From positions 21,925 to 85,924 of the forward strand of contig JARWMV010000065.1 of NCBI GenBank assembly GCA_030998015.1: DNA of 64,000 bases, read 5' to 3'. The position numbers were made by a program, and so were the translations under genes. Every line of letters begins with the position of its first letter. Position 1 is the first letter of the stretch. The stretch comes from Ceratorhiza oryzae-sativae. Lineage: Eukaryota; Basidiomycota; Agaricomycetes; Cantharellales; Ceratobasidiaceae. Of the stretch, positions 44,937 to 59,292 are shown in pieces. A model generated the notes under the pieces. That model worked only from the letters and a program-made list of their open reading frames with translations. It ran no database searches and was not told where the DNA came from.

Positions 44937-46408
44937 TGCGTTAAGGTGAGTAAATAATCCTATATCTACGTAGGTGTTACTCACCTTTTCGCTCTGATCC
45001 TTATGCTCATCAACAACTCGGTGATGTTGATCCTCCTCGTCCAAATATTCGGATGATTGGTAGCCCGGGTGGTGGAGAAAATCGACCTCCTTTTTGTCAA
45101 TACCAGTCCCTCGAAGCGCACGCTTGCGCCAGGTGGATTTCTAATGCATTGTAAGCAGAAAAAACTTGAGGCAAACTGGTAGTACTAACCTCACTCTTGC
45201 GATTTGCCCGACGAGACCGCACTGCACCCGTTAAATTGTGCTCCTCAGGGTTCGCCTTCGTTGTTTGTACTTTATACACGTTCACCATCGACTTGAAGGT
45301 CGCGTTCTCCAACACATCTCGAAAATCCTCAAATGATACCATCTCGAGAAATGTGTGCTGGTCCCGGGGCATCTGTGACTGGTTTTTGATGACTTTGTTG
45401 AAATCCTCCCCCCATCCACTGTACCCATGCTCTTCCGACCCATTAAAGTTTTCGTTGAATGAGAGGTTAAGGTGGGGGATGAGGGTGCCGGCGTCCTTGA
45501 AGAAGTTCGGTGTGTTGTTTTTGTTGTACAACAATGCCGTGCTAACTTCTTTGACATAGTCGAGTTTGCACATCCCGAGCATAACATCACGAACGTGATT
45601 CTTGTGAAAAGGTGAGTTGATGGCTGGGTGTATGCGCTCGTACTCACGTGTACGATGCACTTGAGAACCTGCCTTTCGTAATCCTCATCCGGCACATGCT
45701 TCGAGATGGTCGCTTCTCCCTCCTCAATCTTAATCGCCACCTTCTGGGTGTTCCTCGACAACGACACAACCACCGTGTGAGATGATATCACACCAGGGGC
45801 CTCGGACTGTCTGCGGGCACGGTGGTCGTGCTCTGCTTGTAGCTTGGCCATACCTTTCTCAATCTGGGCTTGAGGAAGTTGTTTTATGCCTATATGATGA
45901 TGGTACATCAATTAACTATGCGTAAAATCGAGGGTTTTACCTTTTTTCCCGCAGGGGACTAGAACTGAGAAGCTCGATAACAGTGGGCTGCGCGTCCGGC
46001 ATCTTATAATCGTCCGATTCTGCTTCCGACTTGGAGCTTGAAGAATCGGAATCTGAACCTAAAACCAGGTGAGATTTATATTCCAAGTAGATATGAAACT
46101 TACTTGTTGTCCTTTTGCCGTCGGAATGGACCGACTCGGGGTCTGCGATAGTGCCCAATTCGACGGCCGCTGGGGTAGTGGCTACACGAAATGGGTGAGT
46201 AATAATCTCTTTATTAAGCTATAGCTTCCGAAGTTTGGATTCTTGAATGCCTCGACTAGATGACCCCGGTCCCAAACTACCCGACTTCCTTGCTGAATCG
46301 GGGGAAGTAAACTGACGCCGCCAGGTCCTGCGTATAAAGTGAGTGACATAATGCGCATATGCAAAGTCGCTTACTCGCTGCTGGAGTGGGAGTCTCCACA
46401 CACGACAT
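44937..46408 (-). CDS. Spliced gene of the inverted-repeat element, function unknown
   Basis: Probable start ATG 46408 (MSCVETPTPAA). Exons include an acidic Ser stretch (SDSDSSSSKSEAESDD, about 46060-45937), a charged region (LPQAQIEKGMAKLQAEHDHR), and a well-formed domain at about 45660-45190 with NSPFHKNHVRDVMLGMCKL, LSFNENFNGSEEHGYSGWGE and MVSFEDFRDVLENATFKSMV. Introns have typical GTGAGT donors, for example 44985-44937. The gene may continue left to about 43870 in Pro/Ala-rich exons. I do not recognise the domain; there is no DDE triad I can point to. Conserved-looking coding with introns argues against mere repeat noise. Confidence 0.5.
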
Positions 46409-46804
46409 ACTCTTCAAACAAGAGTGGATGGCACGCTGTGTGGCTGCGCCATTCGAGGTGCGAGTACATTTTTTTGCTTCTTCTATGGCGCCTGATCCAT
46501 ATAAGTGCGTCTTCACATTACGGCGGGATTAGAGGGTGGTGGGATGAAGGGATGAGGGCGGAGAGATGATCTAGGGTGGTTGCTCTCGATCTGTTCGGCT
46601 GGTGTCGCGGCCACAGCACCAAACAACGCGTGCACGGGCTGCGCTCTCAAAGCTGCGTCAACAGAGCTGGATTTGGGCTGGAGGATTGGCGAGGTACGGG
46701 TGTGATGGTTCTGTTATTTTTCACGTGTATTGTAATCAGAGTGTTGATTTAATATTACTACATTTGGATCGTTCATGCTTGATTAGGCTGCGGCAAGGTT
46801 CAAT

Positions 46805-46969
46805 AACGGCTGGATAAAAGTAAGATCACCGAATTCAGTCCATCCCTTATCGTTGCCTTGCCTCAACGGCTGGCCTTAGCCTGATCCCACCATTATCGCA
46901 CCGTTATCAACACTTATCGCACCCTTTTTCTTATGTCAACCCTTGGTCAGATCCGGGGTGAAGTGCTGT
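46805..46969. repeat. Right terminal inverted repeat
   Basis: Reverse complement of the left repeat: GGTCAGATCCGGGGTGAAGT near the end, and CATCCCTTAT further in. Confidence 0.8.
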
Positions 46970-46990
46970 ATAATCTCCACAAATTTACCT

Positions 46991-47018
46991 GGTTTACCCA
47001 TGGCACATTGGGTAAACC
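46991..47018. repeat. Perfect 10-bp hairpin
   Basis: GGTTTACCCA (46991-47000) and TGGGTAAACC (47009-47018) around an 8-base loop, just outside the inverted-repeat element. Possibly the end of a small foldback element. No other feature from 46970 to 47220. Confidence 0.6.
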
Positions 47019-47224
47019 GGGGTAACTAACGGCATGTTTCACCCGGGGGAAGGCAAAGCGAGCAAATGGGCGAATTGGATGTAATTCGCCTAAATTTGCC
47101 CGAGGCCTTTCTCTTGACGCTTGGCTTCTATCTTGAGCGTCGCCTCAACTTCAAAAACCATCTTGAAAAACTGGCGGCTAGAGGTCTATCGGTGATAGCC
47201 AGTCTCAGCATTCCTGCGAACTGA

Positions 47225-47569
47225 TTGCACGGCATCTCTGTCCTGCATGCTCGGCATTTGTACAAGACATGCGTCATTCCTGTACTTACTTATGGGTCTC
47301 CCATCTGGTACACCGGGATCAGACAGCAACACCTCATACACCCCTTGTTGAAGCGTAGAATCCCGGCCTTCGCTGGCTTCCCGGGGCTTCTCGTACCTTG
47401 GCCGTTCCTACCTTGGAATGTCCTGCATCCATCCTCCCCGTTCCCCTCACACTTAAGTGTTTCTCTGAGAACGGTGCGCACCGGCTGCCCACGCTCCCAT
47501 ATGCATCACAAGTTGCTGAGCGCCTCCTGCCTAACTGGCTGGACCATAGGATGTAATAATATGGATTGA
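47225..47569 (+). pseudogene. LINE reverse-transcriptase fragment
   Basis: The first part, SVLHARHLYKTCVIPVLTYG followed by SPIWYTG, matches the conserved segment downstream of the RT core of non-LTR retrotransposons (pattern LYK...VLPVLTYG..IW). The rest shifts frame. No RT catalytic box or poly(A) end is present, so it is a short remnant. Confidence 0.6.
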
Positions 47570-48679
47570 CCGCTCGTAAAGAGATCATGCCGATGTATCA
47601 GACCTGGAGGAGGAGTCTGAAAAGTTCGATTCGGACACAGAATCTGCTCCCGCAGCGCAGCTGAGACAAGCTGTGGAGGGTAAGCAGATATTCCAATCTC
47701 ACATAAAATGGTGCATTAACTTCCTTCTGATGATACTGCAGAGCCAAGTTCCACCAACTCGGAAGTGCCTCTCGGCAGGCTGCATATACCCCGGAACCCA
47801 CCACAGGAACAAGCTGGCATTGTGGCGCCCCCCATACCTCAACGTATCCGATAGTACGACTGGTTAGCGCTAGATCCACATGGAAGATTTGGCTTGGCCA
47901 GGGCATGAATAGCCAATGTGATATGATTGGCTACAATTTCTCAGCCAAATCGATCCGTAATCATGAGCGATATCTATTATCAGGAGTGGTCACAAGGACG
48001 ATCTCATGAGCGCTCCCGATAATAGGTTGTAATCATAAGTGACATAATTGCTTATAAGTGCTCATGATCACAAGTGGATTTTTGCGACGTTGATGTCGAT
48101 CAAAAGTGAGTTGGTAGTTGGTGGATGACGCCTGCATTACGGATGAGCAAGGTAAGCTGGAATCAAAGTACTGCCACAAATCTTCGCATGCACCGAAATA
48201 TGCTGCCAACCTGAACTCGGAAGCGAGCAAGTGGCACGAGATTCGTCGCGATCATCACTCTAATGGTTGCGGGGTTCTGGTGATCTGCGACGCCTTCTGT
48301 CAATCACGTACACGCTAAGCGACTGTCATATCGTGCTCTGAGGTAAATCAGACCGCCGGATGGATTGCACAATGCTGGAAATAGAAGGCTGGTCAATTTC
48401 AGCACCGTAGTGACAGATGCGCCAAGGCGCCGATGCTGTTTGGCCAAAGCCTTTTCGTAGCAACGGTTGATTGATACGTAGAGGAACAGGAAGATATGGG
48501 AATGCACACGTGGGGATTATCGGAAGAGCATTCTACGGCAGGCAAGAGTAAGAGTGGATGAATACGTTTCGTAGTGGATAAATATGCCAGCAGTGGGCTC
48601 CATGCCTTCACCATTTCTTCAGTGAAACCCACGTTCATTCGTTCACCTTATTCTATCGCTTTACTGTTTGTTTCTCAGC
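47570..48679. other. No gene recognised
   Basis: Short frames without domains. Near 47980-48080 words such as ATCATGAGCG and AATCATAAGTG recur in varied form, perhaps an old repeat. The last 100 bases are the promoter and leader of the following secreted-protein gene. Confidence 0.3.
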
Positions 48680-49346
48680 ATGCTTTTCACTCGTATCATC
48701 GCCTTCGCCGTGGTACTTCTGCCTGCGGTTCAGGTGCTTGCTGCCCCTTCGAGTCTGCCTCCTCTGATGAAGAGAGAGCTTTCGGTTCGACAATTGGTCG
48801 ATGAAATACCTGCGCAGAAGGTAGTTTCTTTGGACGACTTAGTCGCTGATGTTCGAAGCAAAGTCGCCAATATCAAGTCTCAGCTCGGTACGTCGCGAAT
48901 TCGAAAGGGCATGAACCACGCTTATCACACCTTCCCATCAGGAGATGGTAATGCTGCGGAACCGCTGTCTCCGGAAGCTGCCGCTGCCGAGCTCAAGACC
49001 GCGTTCGATGACTTTGTCAGTGGCATCCAGTCTCTGAAGAAGGCCAAGACCGCCGGTATCAACGCTAAGTTCTCCCTTGATGGGATATTTGACCCGAAAT
49101 CGTGGCCAGTGGTGGGGAACATCTACGAGATTGTCAAGGTTAATAAGGGAAGGATGTCTCAAGACAGGAGGACTCATGGAGCACATTCTGCAGGATGTTT
49201 TAACCTTAGTCGACCAGATCAAGACAGCAGCAACGGCCCAGACGACTGGAGACAAGTTGCAAGCGATTATCGACATTCTTGGCACGATCATCAAGGCCGC
49301 GCCATCGGTGATCTCCCTCGTCATGAGTCTGTTACCGTTTATCTAG
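48680..49346 (+). CDS. Small secreted protein, 185 residues, three exons
   Basis: Exons 48680-48887, 48942-49138 and 49194-49346 (introns 54 and 55 nt) give one clean frame. A signal peptide is plain: MLFTRIIAFAVVLLPAVQVLA, with probable cleavage near APS. The mature part is alpha-helical, with Ala/Lys-rich amphipathic segments (KTAFDDFVSGIQSLKKAK) and a hydrophobic C-terminal segment (IIKAAPSVISLVMSLLPFI). One KR pair (residues 31-32) could be a processing site. No cysteines, so not a typical Cys-rich effector. No family recognised. It lies alone among decayed transposons, a common setting for fungal secreted proteins. Confidence 0.7.
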
Positions 49347-49551
49347 GAGTGCATTTATCTATTGTTTTTATCAAATGTACTAGGAGTCCATATCAGCTTG
49401 TTAATAACCAGGTGTTGTTTATCCGAGTTGAGCGCCGAGCATACGTGGCTGCGAATAGCACCGCTTCCGACAGGCCTGGCATCTCGAAGCGTGGGCTGGC
49501 CCCAGACGTGGGCGAGGCCCGACCGCAAACAGGCGCCGACGTCATGACTCT

Positions 49552-50112
49552 CACGCAGGGAGGTATCTCGTGGCTAAGATGCAAATCGTACTTAGCTCAA
49601 CTACGAAGGTAGAGAACTAAGGAAGGAGAGGGGGTTCCCGCGAACTCGCGCATGGTATCAGAGAGGGGGGATACGAAATAGAAACAAATATGCGCATACA
49701 TATACGCATATGATTGTAAATTCAACAATGACTCAGGGGAAGCGGATGCTGGTGCTGATCACGCCTGCCTGCCACCGCCACACTATCCCTACGAGTTTTG
49801 CTGCTGACAAACAAATTGTCTCACGCAGGGAGGTAACTCGTGGCTAAGATACAAATCGTACTTAGCTCAACTACGAAGGTAGAGAACTTGTGTATATACT
49901 GTACCTAAGATACAAATCGTACTACAGAGCACAGTGTGAATAGAATACATGAGAAAAGAAAGAAATACGATACCTTAGCTCAACTACGAAGGTAGAGAAC
50001 TAAGGAAGGAGAAAGGGGGTTCCCGCGAACTCGCGCATGATATCAGAGAGGGGGGATACGAAACAGAAACAAATATACGCATACATACACGCATATGATT
50101 GTAAATTCAACA
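49552..50112 (+). repeat. Copies of a copia-like LTR end with tRNA-iMet primer site
   Basis: A block reading TCACGCAGGGAGGT...GGTAGAGAACT is repeated at about 49552-49617 and 49819-49888. A block ending GAACTCGCGCATGGTATCAGAG occurs at 49640-49665 and, as CATGATATCAGAG, at 50025-50047. TGGTATCAGAG right after a terminal CA is the standard primer site of Ty1/copia elements, complementary to initiator tRNA-Met. So these are LTR 3' ends and adjoining leader, duplicated and without coding sequence. Confidence 0.6.
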
Positions 50113-51221
50113 AATTGATCCCGCCCGGCAATTGGATCGATGGGGGAGCTCCCAAGGCCGAGCCAATTGTGCGCATGCCGAGGCATATATCAAAGCTCCG
50201 GAGGATAGACTTGCGGAAAAGGAAAAGGACTACGAGTCCGCCCGAGCGGAGCGCGACAACCCAAGGTCGAAAGAGTACCTATACCGTTTCAATCGCCATG
50301 CAGGTCCGAGCAACCGTGCTTTGCAGGCTCCGGATCCTGAGCGGTGACTTGGCTGGCCAAACGATCACTCCTATAGTTTCTTGGCGCAGGCGTTGACTAC
50401 GGGCAGCGTGTTCTTGAAGATGCCAGCTACAACCAGCGTATACTGTTCTCGCGGCGGTGTTCTGTTTTTCTCCGCTTTATTTAGTGCCTTGAGTACAATG
50501 GCGCGTTTTGAAGCTGCTCTTCGAATGGCCGGTTAACCGATTGCGATAGGCCGAGATTCCGGCATTATATGCGTGGCACCTGATGTCGCCAGGCGCCAAA
50601 AGGCTGCAATGGGTAAGTCCTTGGATGATTCGGGATAATATAGTTACCATATCCGTTGCAAATCATCCATTCGTCGAAGCTCTCGCACTCGCAGCTGTAG
50701 ACATACCAATCATGTTGGTTACACAGATGCTCTTTGACGTCGCCCTGTGCGGACGACCGGCTCGTGCGACTTGACCGTACTGTGAGGATCCAATCTCACT
50801 CGGCGATCCAGGTCTGCAGAGAGAAACCTCGAAATTCTTCATCTTTGTCCTGGTCACGTTCTTCATGACCCTCGCTATCAAGGTATTTTTCTGGGCGCTT
50901 GCGGCGACCTTTGGAACGGGATCAACCGCTCAGGCGGTGGCTGGGATCGGGATCCTCGCTTTGGTTCTGTATGTCGGCTATACCATCCCTCGCCCTTGCA
51001 TCTGCGCCCTTCGTTCGGTCTGTTATCAAACCGCTCATTCTGCTTTTCTCAGGATTGATGCTCTGAAGTGGATAGTTTGGATTAATCCGATCCGACACGG
51101 GTTTGAGGCCCTTGCTGTCAATGAATTCTACGACCTACAAGGCCAGTGCTCGGCATTTGCTCCGTCTGGCCCTGGCTACGAAAATGCCCAGATCAAGAAT
51201 CAGGCTTGCAAGAAAGTTTAA
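50113..51221 (+). pseudogene. Pleiotropic drug resistance (ABCG) transporter fragment
   Basis: Three blocks match the C-terminal half of fungal PDR transporters: ALAAVDIPIMLVTQMLFDVA (about 50690-50750), FFIFVLVTFFMTLAIKVFFW with ATFGTGSTAQAVAGIGILAL and LYVGYTIPRP (about 50840-50995), and WINPIRHGFEALAVNEFYDL with PSGPGYENAQIKNQAC (about 51075-51220). The nucleotide-binding domains are missing or unrecognisable, and frames shift near 50775 and 50995; the latter could be an intron ending in TTCTCAG near 51050. These pumps export toxic compounds at the plasma membrane. Here only a decayed second membrane domain remains, next to copia LTR debris. Confidence 0.75.
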
Positions 51222-51444
51222 ACCGAATTAGGCACCATGACCCCGACAGGTTTTTGCTGAGAATAATATCTCGGTGGACTCGCGAGTCTTCAAACGATCT
51301 TTCATGTTGGTACATCTATTTGGTTTGCTAATTATACGTGTGTGCACAATCTGGATAGCTGACTTTTGAGAACGGTACGTATTACACTCCATCACTCGAT
51401 CATCATCGCCAACATGCCGCTCAATCAGACAAACAATACAGGCA

Positions 51445-54365
<2,921 letters not shown>

Positions 54366-54544
54366 CGAAATTTGCCTGGTGGTCGTCGGACGAAACAGAT
54401 TTGGGCGCTCGTCGGCTTTACGGATTCATCCCATCACTGATCGCCCGGCGCTAGTCCTATCCGAGCCTTAATTGTGTTGGCATACAAGCAGTCATCCATA
54501 GCAGCATACTAGCCGAATACATATCAGACACACACACGCCCCGC

Positions 54545-55197
54545 TCATCGCCCGCCCTTGCCTCCCTTCATCTGCTGCTTCGACACCTTGGGCGCGCCCA
54601 CGGGGGCCCGTGCCGACGGCTGCGACACAGTCAGTCGAGCCCGGGTCCGACAACGGCGACAACGGCCTACGCACCTTTGCCTTGGTCTTTGCCTCCTCCT
54701 TTTTCTTCTTTTCCGCCTTGGCCTTGGCAATCGCCTTTAGCCGCTCGGCCTCTCGGTCGGACGCGCTCTGGTTGCGCTTGGCCAGAATCGTGGCCAGGTC
54801 GGCACCGACAATCCCACGCTGGTGCTTGACCGTCTTGCGCGACCGCTTCTTTACCGCCTCCTCGGCAATGCCCTGTGTCGCTGTTAGCATCTGTCAATGA
54901 CCCAGATGGATTTACCCACCTTTTTGTGCATCCGACGGTAGACGACTGTCCATGCAATCTTGCGTGGGTTCTTGCGCTGTAGGAACAGCGACGACGACTT
55001 GGACGTCGAAAAGCGGAAGACCTGGGAGACGCTGTTGGCTCTGAAGACGGGTATGACCCCACCGACGTACCTTGGAGTCGCCGCGCACATAGAGCTTACC
55101 CTTGGACGGGTAGATTTTGTAGCCCGAAAACGAATCGATTTCAACTTTCTGCGCGCTGCTCAGTCTCTTTCCACAGTGCGTGTACCACACTCACCAT
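54545..55197 (-). CDS. RPL24: 60S ribosomal protein eL24
   Basis: Five coding exons: 55197-55195 (the ATG alone), 55148-55071, 55021-54920, 54872-54675 and 54619-54545, total 152 codons. Family signatures: EIDSFSGYKIYPSKGKLYVR at the N-terminus, RKNPRKIAWTVVYRRMHKKG in the middle, then a Lys/Ala/Glu-rich helix and the end KGGKGGR. It has the usual length (about 150-157 residues) and lies at the subunit interface of the large ribosomal subunit. The first coding exon is only the start codon, followed at once by a 46-nt GTGAGT intron, an arrangement seen in intron-rich ribosomal-protein genes. ARG5,6 starts about 180 bases downstream on the same strand's left side. Confidence 0.93.
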
Positions 55198-55483
55198 CTG
55201 TTCATGACCCAAGACCAGACCGAATCGTCAGCATTTGCAGTCCATCCACATCCCATGCATCCACCCAGTGTTCTCCGACCTCCAGCAATAGTTCTTTCCC
55301 TTTATCCACCCTGCCAACACCCCTCGGACACCATCTCAACCATTCTCACCTTGAGTTTTGACGGGCGACCGGGGCGTCGGTGTCGGTTTCAGCAATACAC
55401 AAACCGTCGCACCACCGGACTCAGTTTCGGATCAATTCGTGGCGGTGCAACCCCAAAACCGTCCTTATCTTATCTATAATACA

Positions 55484-57592
55484 TTATGCCTTGAGCTCCC
55501 GCCCATCGAGTCCAAACGTGCCCTCTTGTCCCCATCGCTCGACCAAGAGCTGGAGCCGGACCCTCGCGGGTGTTTCGGTCTCCCCGCCCACTCCGGCCTT
55601 GACCGCGTCGGCCACCGCGCTCATCAGCTTTTTAAACTGGACGCCATACACCTCGTTCAGCCGATCGCCCGCAACCTCCAGAATGACGCTCAGCACCTGG
55701 GGTGCAGAAGATTGGCTCAAGAGCTCCCTCGAGTTGAGTATTCTAGCGAGCAGCGTCCAGAGCCTCGGGAGTCGAAACACGCTCGGAACCGATGCCTGGG
55801 GCGAGCCGGCCGCGAGTGGGTTGGGTGTCGCGGGAAATGGAAGCGACGAAGGCAATGGCGATTGGAGTATGGAAGCATAGAGCGCAAGCTGACCAATGAG
55901 CCGGTCCGTGTACTGGGCGCCCGTCTCGAGCGTCGGCGGTTTGTCGTCTGGGTCATTCTTTCCCTCCAGCTCGAGCCCGATCATCTTGCGCCACTCGGTG
56001 TCGGATATGCCTGGCTGCGCCGCGTCAGTCACGCGTATGAAATGACGACCTGGAGCATACCTTGCGTGTCAATACCCAGCCACATGCCCAACCGCCAGTG
56101 CGTCCGACGAGCCTCGCAAAGAAAACATGGGGTATACGCTCATGCCCACGCGAAATGACCATCCAGACCAACCGCCCAAGGGGGTATGCGGTGGGGAGCT
56201 TTGCCGTCACCTCGGTCTCGGCCTGAAGCAGCAAGTATTTGCAAAAGGCAGACAAGAGTGCGCTGTATACGGCCGATGGGTGTGGTGGTGTGGGCGAGAG
56301 AATCTCGTGGATCGCATCGGCCTGGGGGCTGTGAGTCTGCAACTAGCAGGTGAAGTAGCGTACGCACCAGCTTTTCGAGCTCTTGGCGGGAATTGGTAAC
56401 TTGTCCGACACGAGTGCGCAGCTTTCTTCGCAGACGGCCTGCAATCGACTTGGTCTCGTTGTTCTCTTCGACTGCCCGAGCGACGGATTTCAAGGTCTAG
56501 TGAGGTTTATCAGATCGAGTCCACGCGACAAAACCCATAGACTTACCGCCCGCTCGGTCCAAGCGTTTTCCCATTCCTGCTGAGCTGACGACGAGCCAGC
56601 CGGACGAGCCCTGGCCTCTGCATCTGCCTTGGCTCTGGCTGCCTTTTCCTTTTCCTCATTCTCCCTCTTCAGTTTTTCCTCCTGAGCCCTTGCCGCTGCC
56701 TCTCTCTCTGCCTGGGCTTGCGCCTGAGCCTTGGCCTCTTGTGCAGCCTTTTTCGCCCTCTCCTCTTCTTCTTGTTCTTTCCGCTTCCTGTCCGCTTCGG
56801 CCTTGAGGCGCTCTTGCTCCTTTCTCCTCTGGGCTTCCTCCACTCGTCGTTTCTCCTCGTCTGCCCGCCTCCTTTCCTCCTCGGCCTTTCGTCGCATGTC
56901 CTCGTCCCTTTGGATGGCACCCTCGATGCCTTCCCACATACCTTTGACGCCTTCTCTGACCCTTCGGGTTTCTGCCTCGGTTCGTCCGGCTCGCTGCATA
57001 TCGAGCTGCGCCAACGACTTTACGATGTTTCCATCTCCGCCGCATTTCGCTGGGCCAGCACGGACGCATGGGCGTCCTGCAAGAGCTGGGTCTGGGCGGC
57101 AAAGTGTGGGGTGGCAGGGGCCTCGGACCGCTGGCGAACCAGACGGGGGTCTCAGACCGCTGGACACGACGGAGCAGGAGCCCAGCTCACCTTGAGCAGC
57201 GCCCGTTCGGCCTCTCTGTACTGCTCGACGGGGTCCGGCTGTGCACGCAGCCGGACAGCGGCCAAGAACGCATCGACGGTCTGCTCTGGGTTTGAGCGTG
57301 TGAGCGCACGGGACAGAGTTCTAGAGGCGGTCGTCGACATCAGTGCACCAGCCGAGCAGATGGGCTACACACACTGAGGCATCCCGGCCGGCCTGCGAAA
57401 ACGTCAGGACGGGGGCGTCTGGCTCGGACTCGACGCTCGACTCGTCCGACTCCGAGTCGGTCGCATTGTGCACGCTAAACGTGTTTGTTGGACGTCGTCC
57501 CGATCTGCATGCGCGTCAGTGCATGTCACGAAACGTGGCAGAGCCGCCCACCTGCGCACCGGCGACGGCGAGCGCGAGACAGAAAAGCGCAT
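55484..57592 (-). CDS. GLE1: mRNA export factor GLE1
   Basis: Exons 57592-57552, 57504-57373, 57320-57191, 57005-56547, 56496-56368, 56321-56061 and 56014-55484 sum to 561 codons. The N-terminal third has a Ser/Asp-rich segment, then a very long charged coiled coil (EEERRRADEEKRRVEEAQRR and following). The C-terminal GLE1 domain is seen in YPLGRLVWMVISRG, FFARLVGRTGGWACGW and the last exon (GAQYTDRLIGQLALYASIL). Gle1, with inositol hexakisphosphate, activates the DEAD-box ATPase Dbp5 at the cytoplasmic face of the nuclear pore to release mRNA. The third intron (57190-57006, 185 nt) is unusually long and alternative frames occur inside it, so an exon there is possible. Divergent from the first HHE gene. 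Confidence 0.85.
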
Positions 57593-58009
57593 GGTCAAGG
57601 TGGATGAGGTAAGCTCCGCGTGCCGAGTCTGATCACATGACAGTCATCCCACGTGTCACATGACGTCGGCTGCTCCGTCTGAGACTCGGTCGCGACGAAT
57701 GCCAACGGCTGCCTCTCGATTGGCCGGCGCCGTCGCACAGGCCATCCACCGGAACTGCGACGGAGCAACGAAGGCCCACAACGCGGCTCCATGCGCGCAT
57801 CTTTCTTGGCCAACCCCCAAATCGCACATGTCCGATTGGCCAGACGCCCGCATACTTCCATCGTGACTGTGGTTATTACCGACTGACGACGACACAACCC
57901 ACGCGCCATGATGCGACCCGCGTCATTGTGCCAGTTATGCCTGTGTATAACTAGCTAAGCACACGACTTGTTGCGCCAACATCGATCGAGGCTCCGAGTC
58001 GTCTATATA
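57593..58009. promoter_or_regulatory. Divergent promoter region between GLE1 and HHE1
   Basis: About 0.4 kb with CACGTG- and TCACATGA-type words (near 57648-57662) and CCAAT-like ATTGG words (57718, 57835). TCTATATAA at 58002-58010 overlaps the first possible ATG of HHE1. No small gene seen. Confidence 0.5.
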
Positions 58010-58926
58010 ATGCTCACTCGTCTCACACGTGCATCGCCAGCCCTCCGCTCAGTCGTCCCCACTCAGCCAACTGCAACTCGCCGATTTTACCCCCGAACCT
58101 TGGCTTCATCCGCACCCATGTCTGCCCTCAACTACTACAATGAGATCATGGTATGTATACCGCATATACATACTCCATGGCTAACATGCTTCTCGCCAGG
58201 TTGACCACAACAACGTGCGAGACCTCCACAAACGGTTCACCGTGGCGTACCAGAGCAAAGACGAGAAGCTCATGAACGATATCGCCAACACTATCATCCA
58301 CGAGGCTGCCCTTCATTCGGATGGCGAGGTTTGTTCACATACAGGTTATACCTCCAATCCCACTCATGTCTGCCCGTGTCAGGAACTCTCCATCTACAAA
58401 ACTCTCGACAAGCACGGCCTGCACGACGCGGCCGAAAAAGACCGCGAGGAGCATCAGCAGGTCAAGCAAGCCATGTCCCACGTCGACTCGAGCAGTATCA
58501 GCTCGCTTGGCATTGACCAATATGCCACGGCCGTCGAAAAGGCGTGCAATCTGTTCCTCCAGCACGCCGAGGTACGCTTACCCACTATACCCTTCCCCGC
58601 TCGAAACTAATACACACCACAGGACGAGGAGAAGGTGCAATACAAACAACTCTCCGCCAAGCTCACCTCTGAAGAGCAAGCCGACTTGGCCAGGGACTTT
58701 CTCAAAGCCCGAGCAATGGCTCCCAGCCGCCCCCACCCTTCGGCACCCCAGACTGGCGGAGTAGGTCAAAAGCTGATGGGCGCCATGGGTCAGTTTGACG
58801 CCTCGTCCCCTTCTTTCACCTGTCGCTCAATAGCATTTTGCAGCGAAACCCGTCGACGCCGCTATTTCGGGCATGCGCAACTTTGTCGATCTCAAGTACC
58901 AACACGCCGATCCTACGGCAGCCTGA
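58010..58926 (+). CDS. Hemerythrin-like HHE-domain protein 1
   Basis: Five exons (58010-58150, 58200-58328, 58383-58571, 58623-58788, 58844-58926) give 235 residues. The first 36 are a mitochondrial-type presequence (Arg, Thr, Ser, Ala). The HHE helical bundle follows, with candidate iron ligands H50 (VDHNN), H81 and H86 (IIHEAALHSDGEE), E90/E91, H114 (EEHQQ), H151 and E155 (QHAEDEE). HHE proteins bind a di-iron centre and sense or carry O2 or NO, or protect against oxidative stress; the fungal role is not settled. A TATA-like TCTATATAA touches the first ATG, so translation may begin at the second Met (residue 37), giving a non-mitochondrial form. Confidence 0.88.
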
Positions 58927-59292
58927 GAGCGATGGCTTCGATCCATATATTTGTACTTGTTTATGAATCATTGAAATGCAATGCTCTCGTTTGAATTCTC
59001 TGAGCGCCGTGTGTCAGTCAAAATCGCCATTCCGGTCAAGGAAAAAATGTCTTCCACGCACTCATTGAAATATCCAAACAATTCCGCCCTTATGGTATCG
59101 CTGTATGCGCGTCATTTGACCCTTGCGTGTAAGCAATGCCAAGAAACCCGTTCTCAGTCACTTTGGAATGGATCAAGTAATAAATTAACCTGAAATTAGT
59201 TGCGATTGCCCCATGCGAGCGCGCCTGCAATAGCATCTCGCGATTAACCCGTAGAACCTGGCCCTCGGCATGTTCTAGGCAACAACCTCTCA

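Larger units (their letters stand above)
43117..46969. mobile_element. 3.85-kb DNA element with about 150-bp terminal inverted repeats
   Basis: The left end ACAGCACTTCACCCCGG (43117) recurs inverted at the right end (46969). Similarity continues inwards for about 150 bases: GATCTGACCA, AAGTGTTGATAA and AAGGGATGGA appear in the same order on both sides, with differences. No target duplication is evident. Inside is one minus-strand spliced gene. No known transposase motif was recognised, so the superfamily is open; the element may be non-autonomous with cargo. Confidence 0.8.

Noticed and set aside
56718..57377. Plus-strand Leu/Ser/Phe-rich ORFs opposite GLE1
   Set aside because: Mirror image of the Lys/Glu-rich coiled coil; GLE1 has conserved motifs and matching splice phases.
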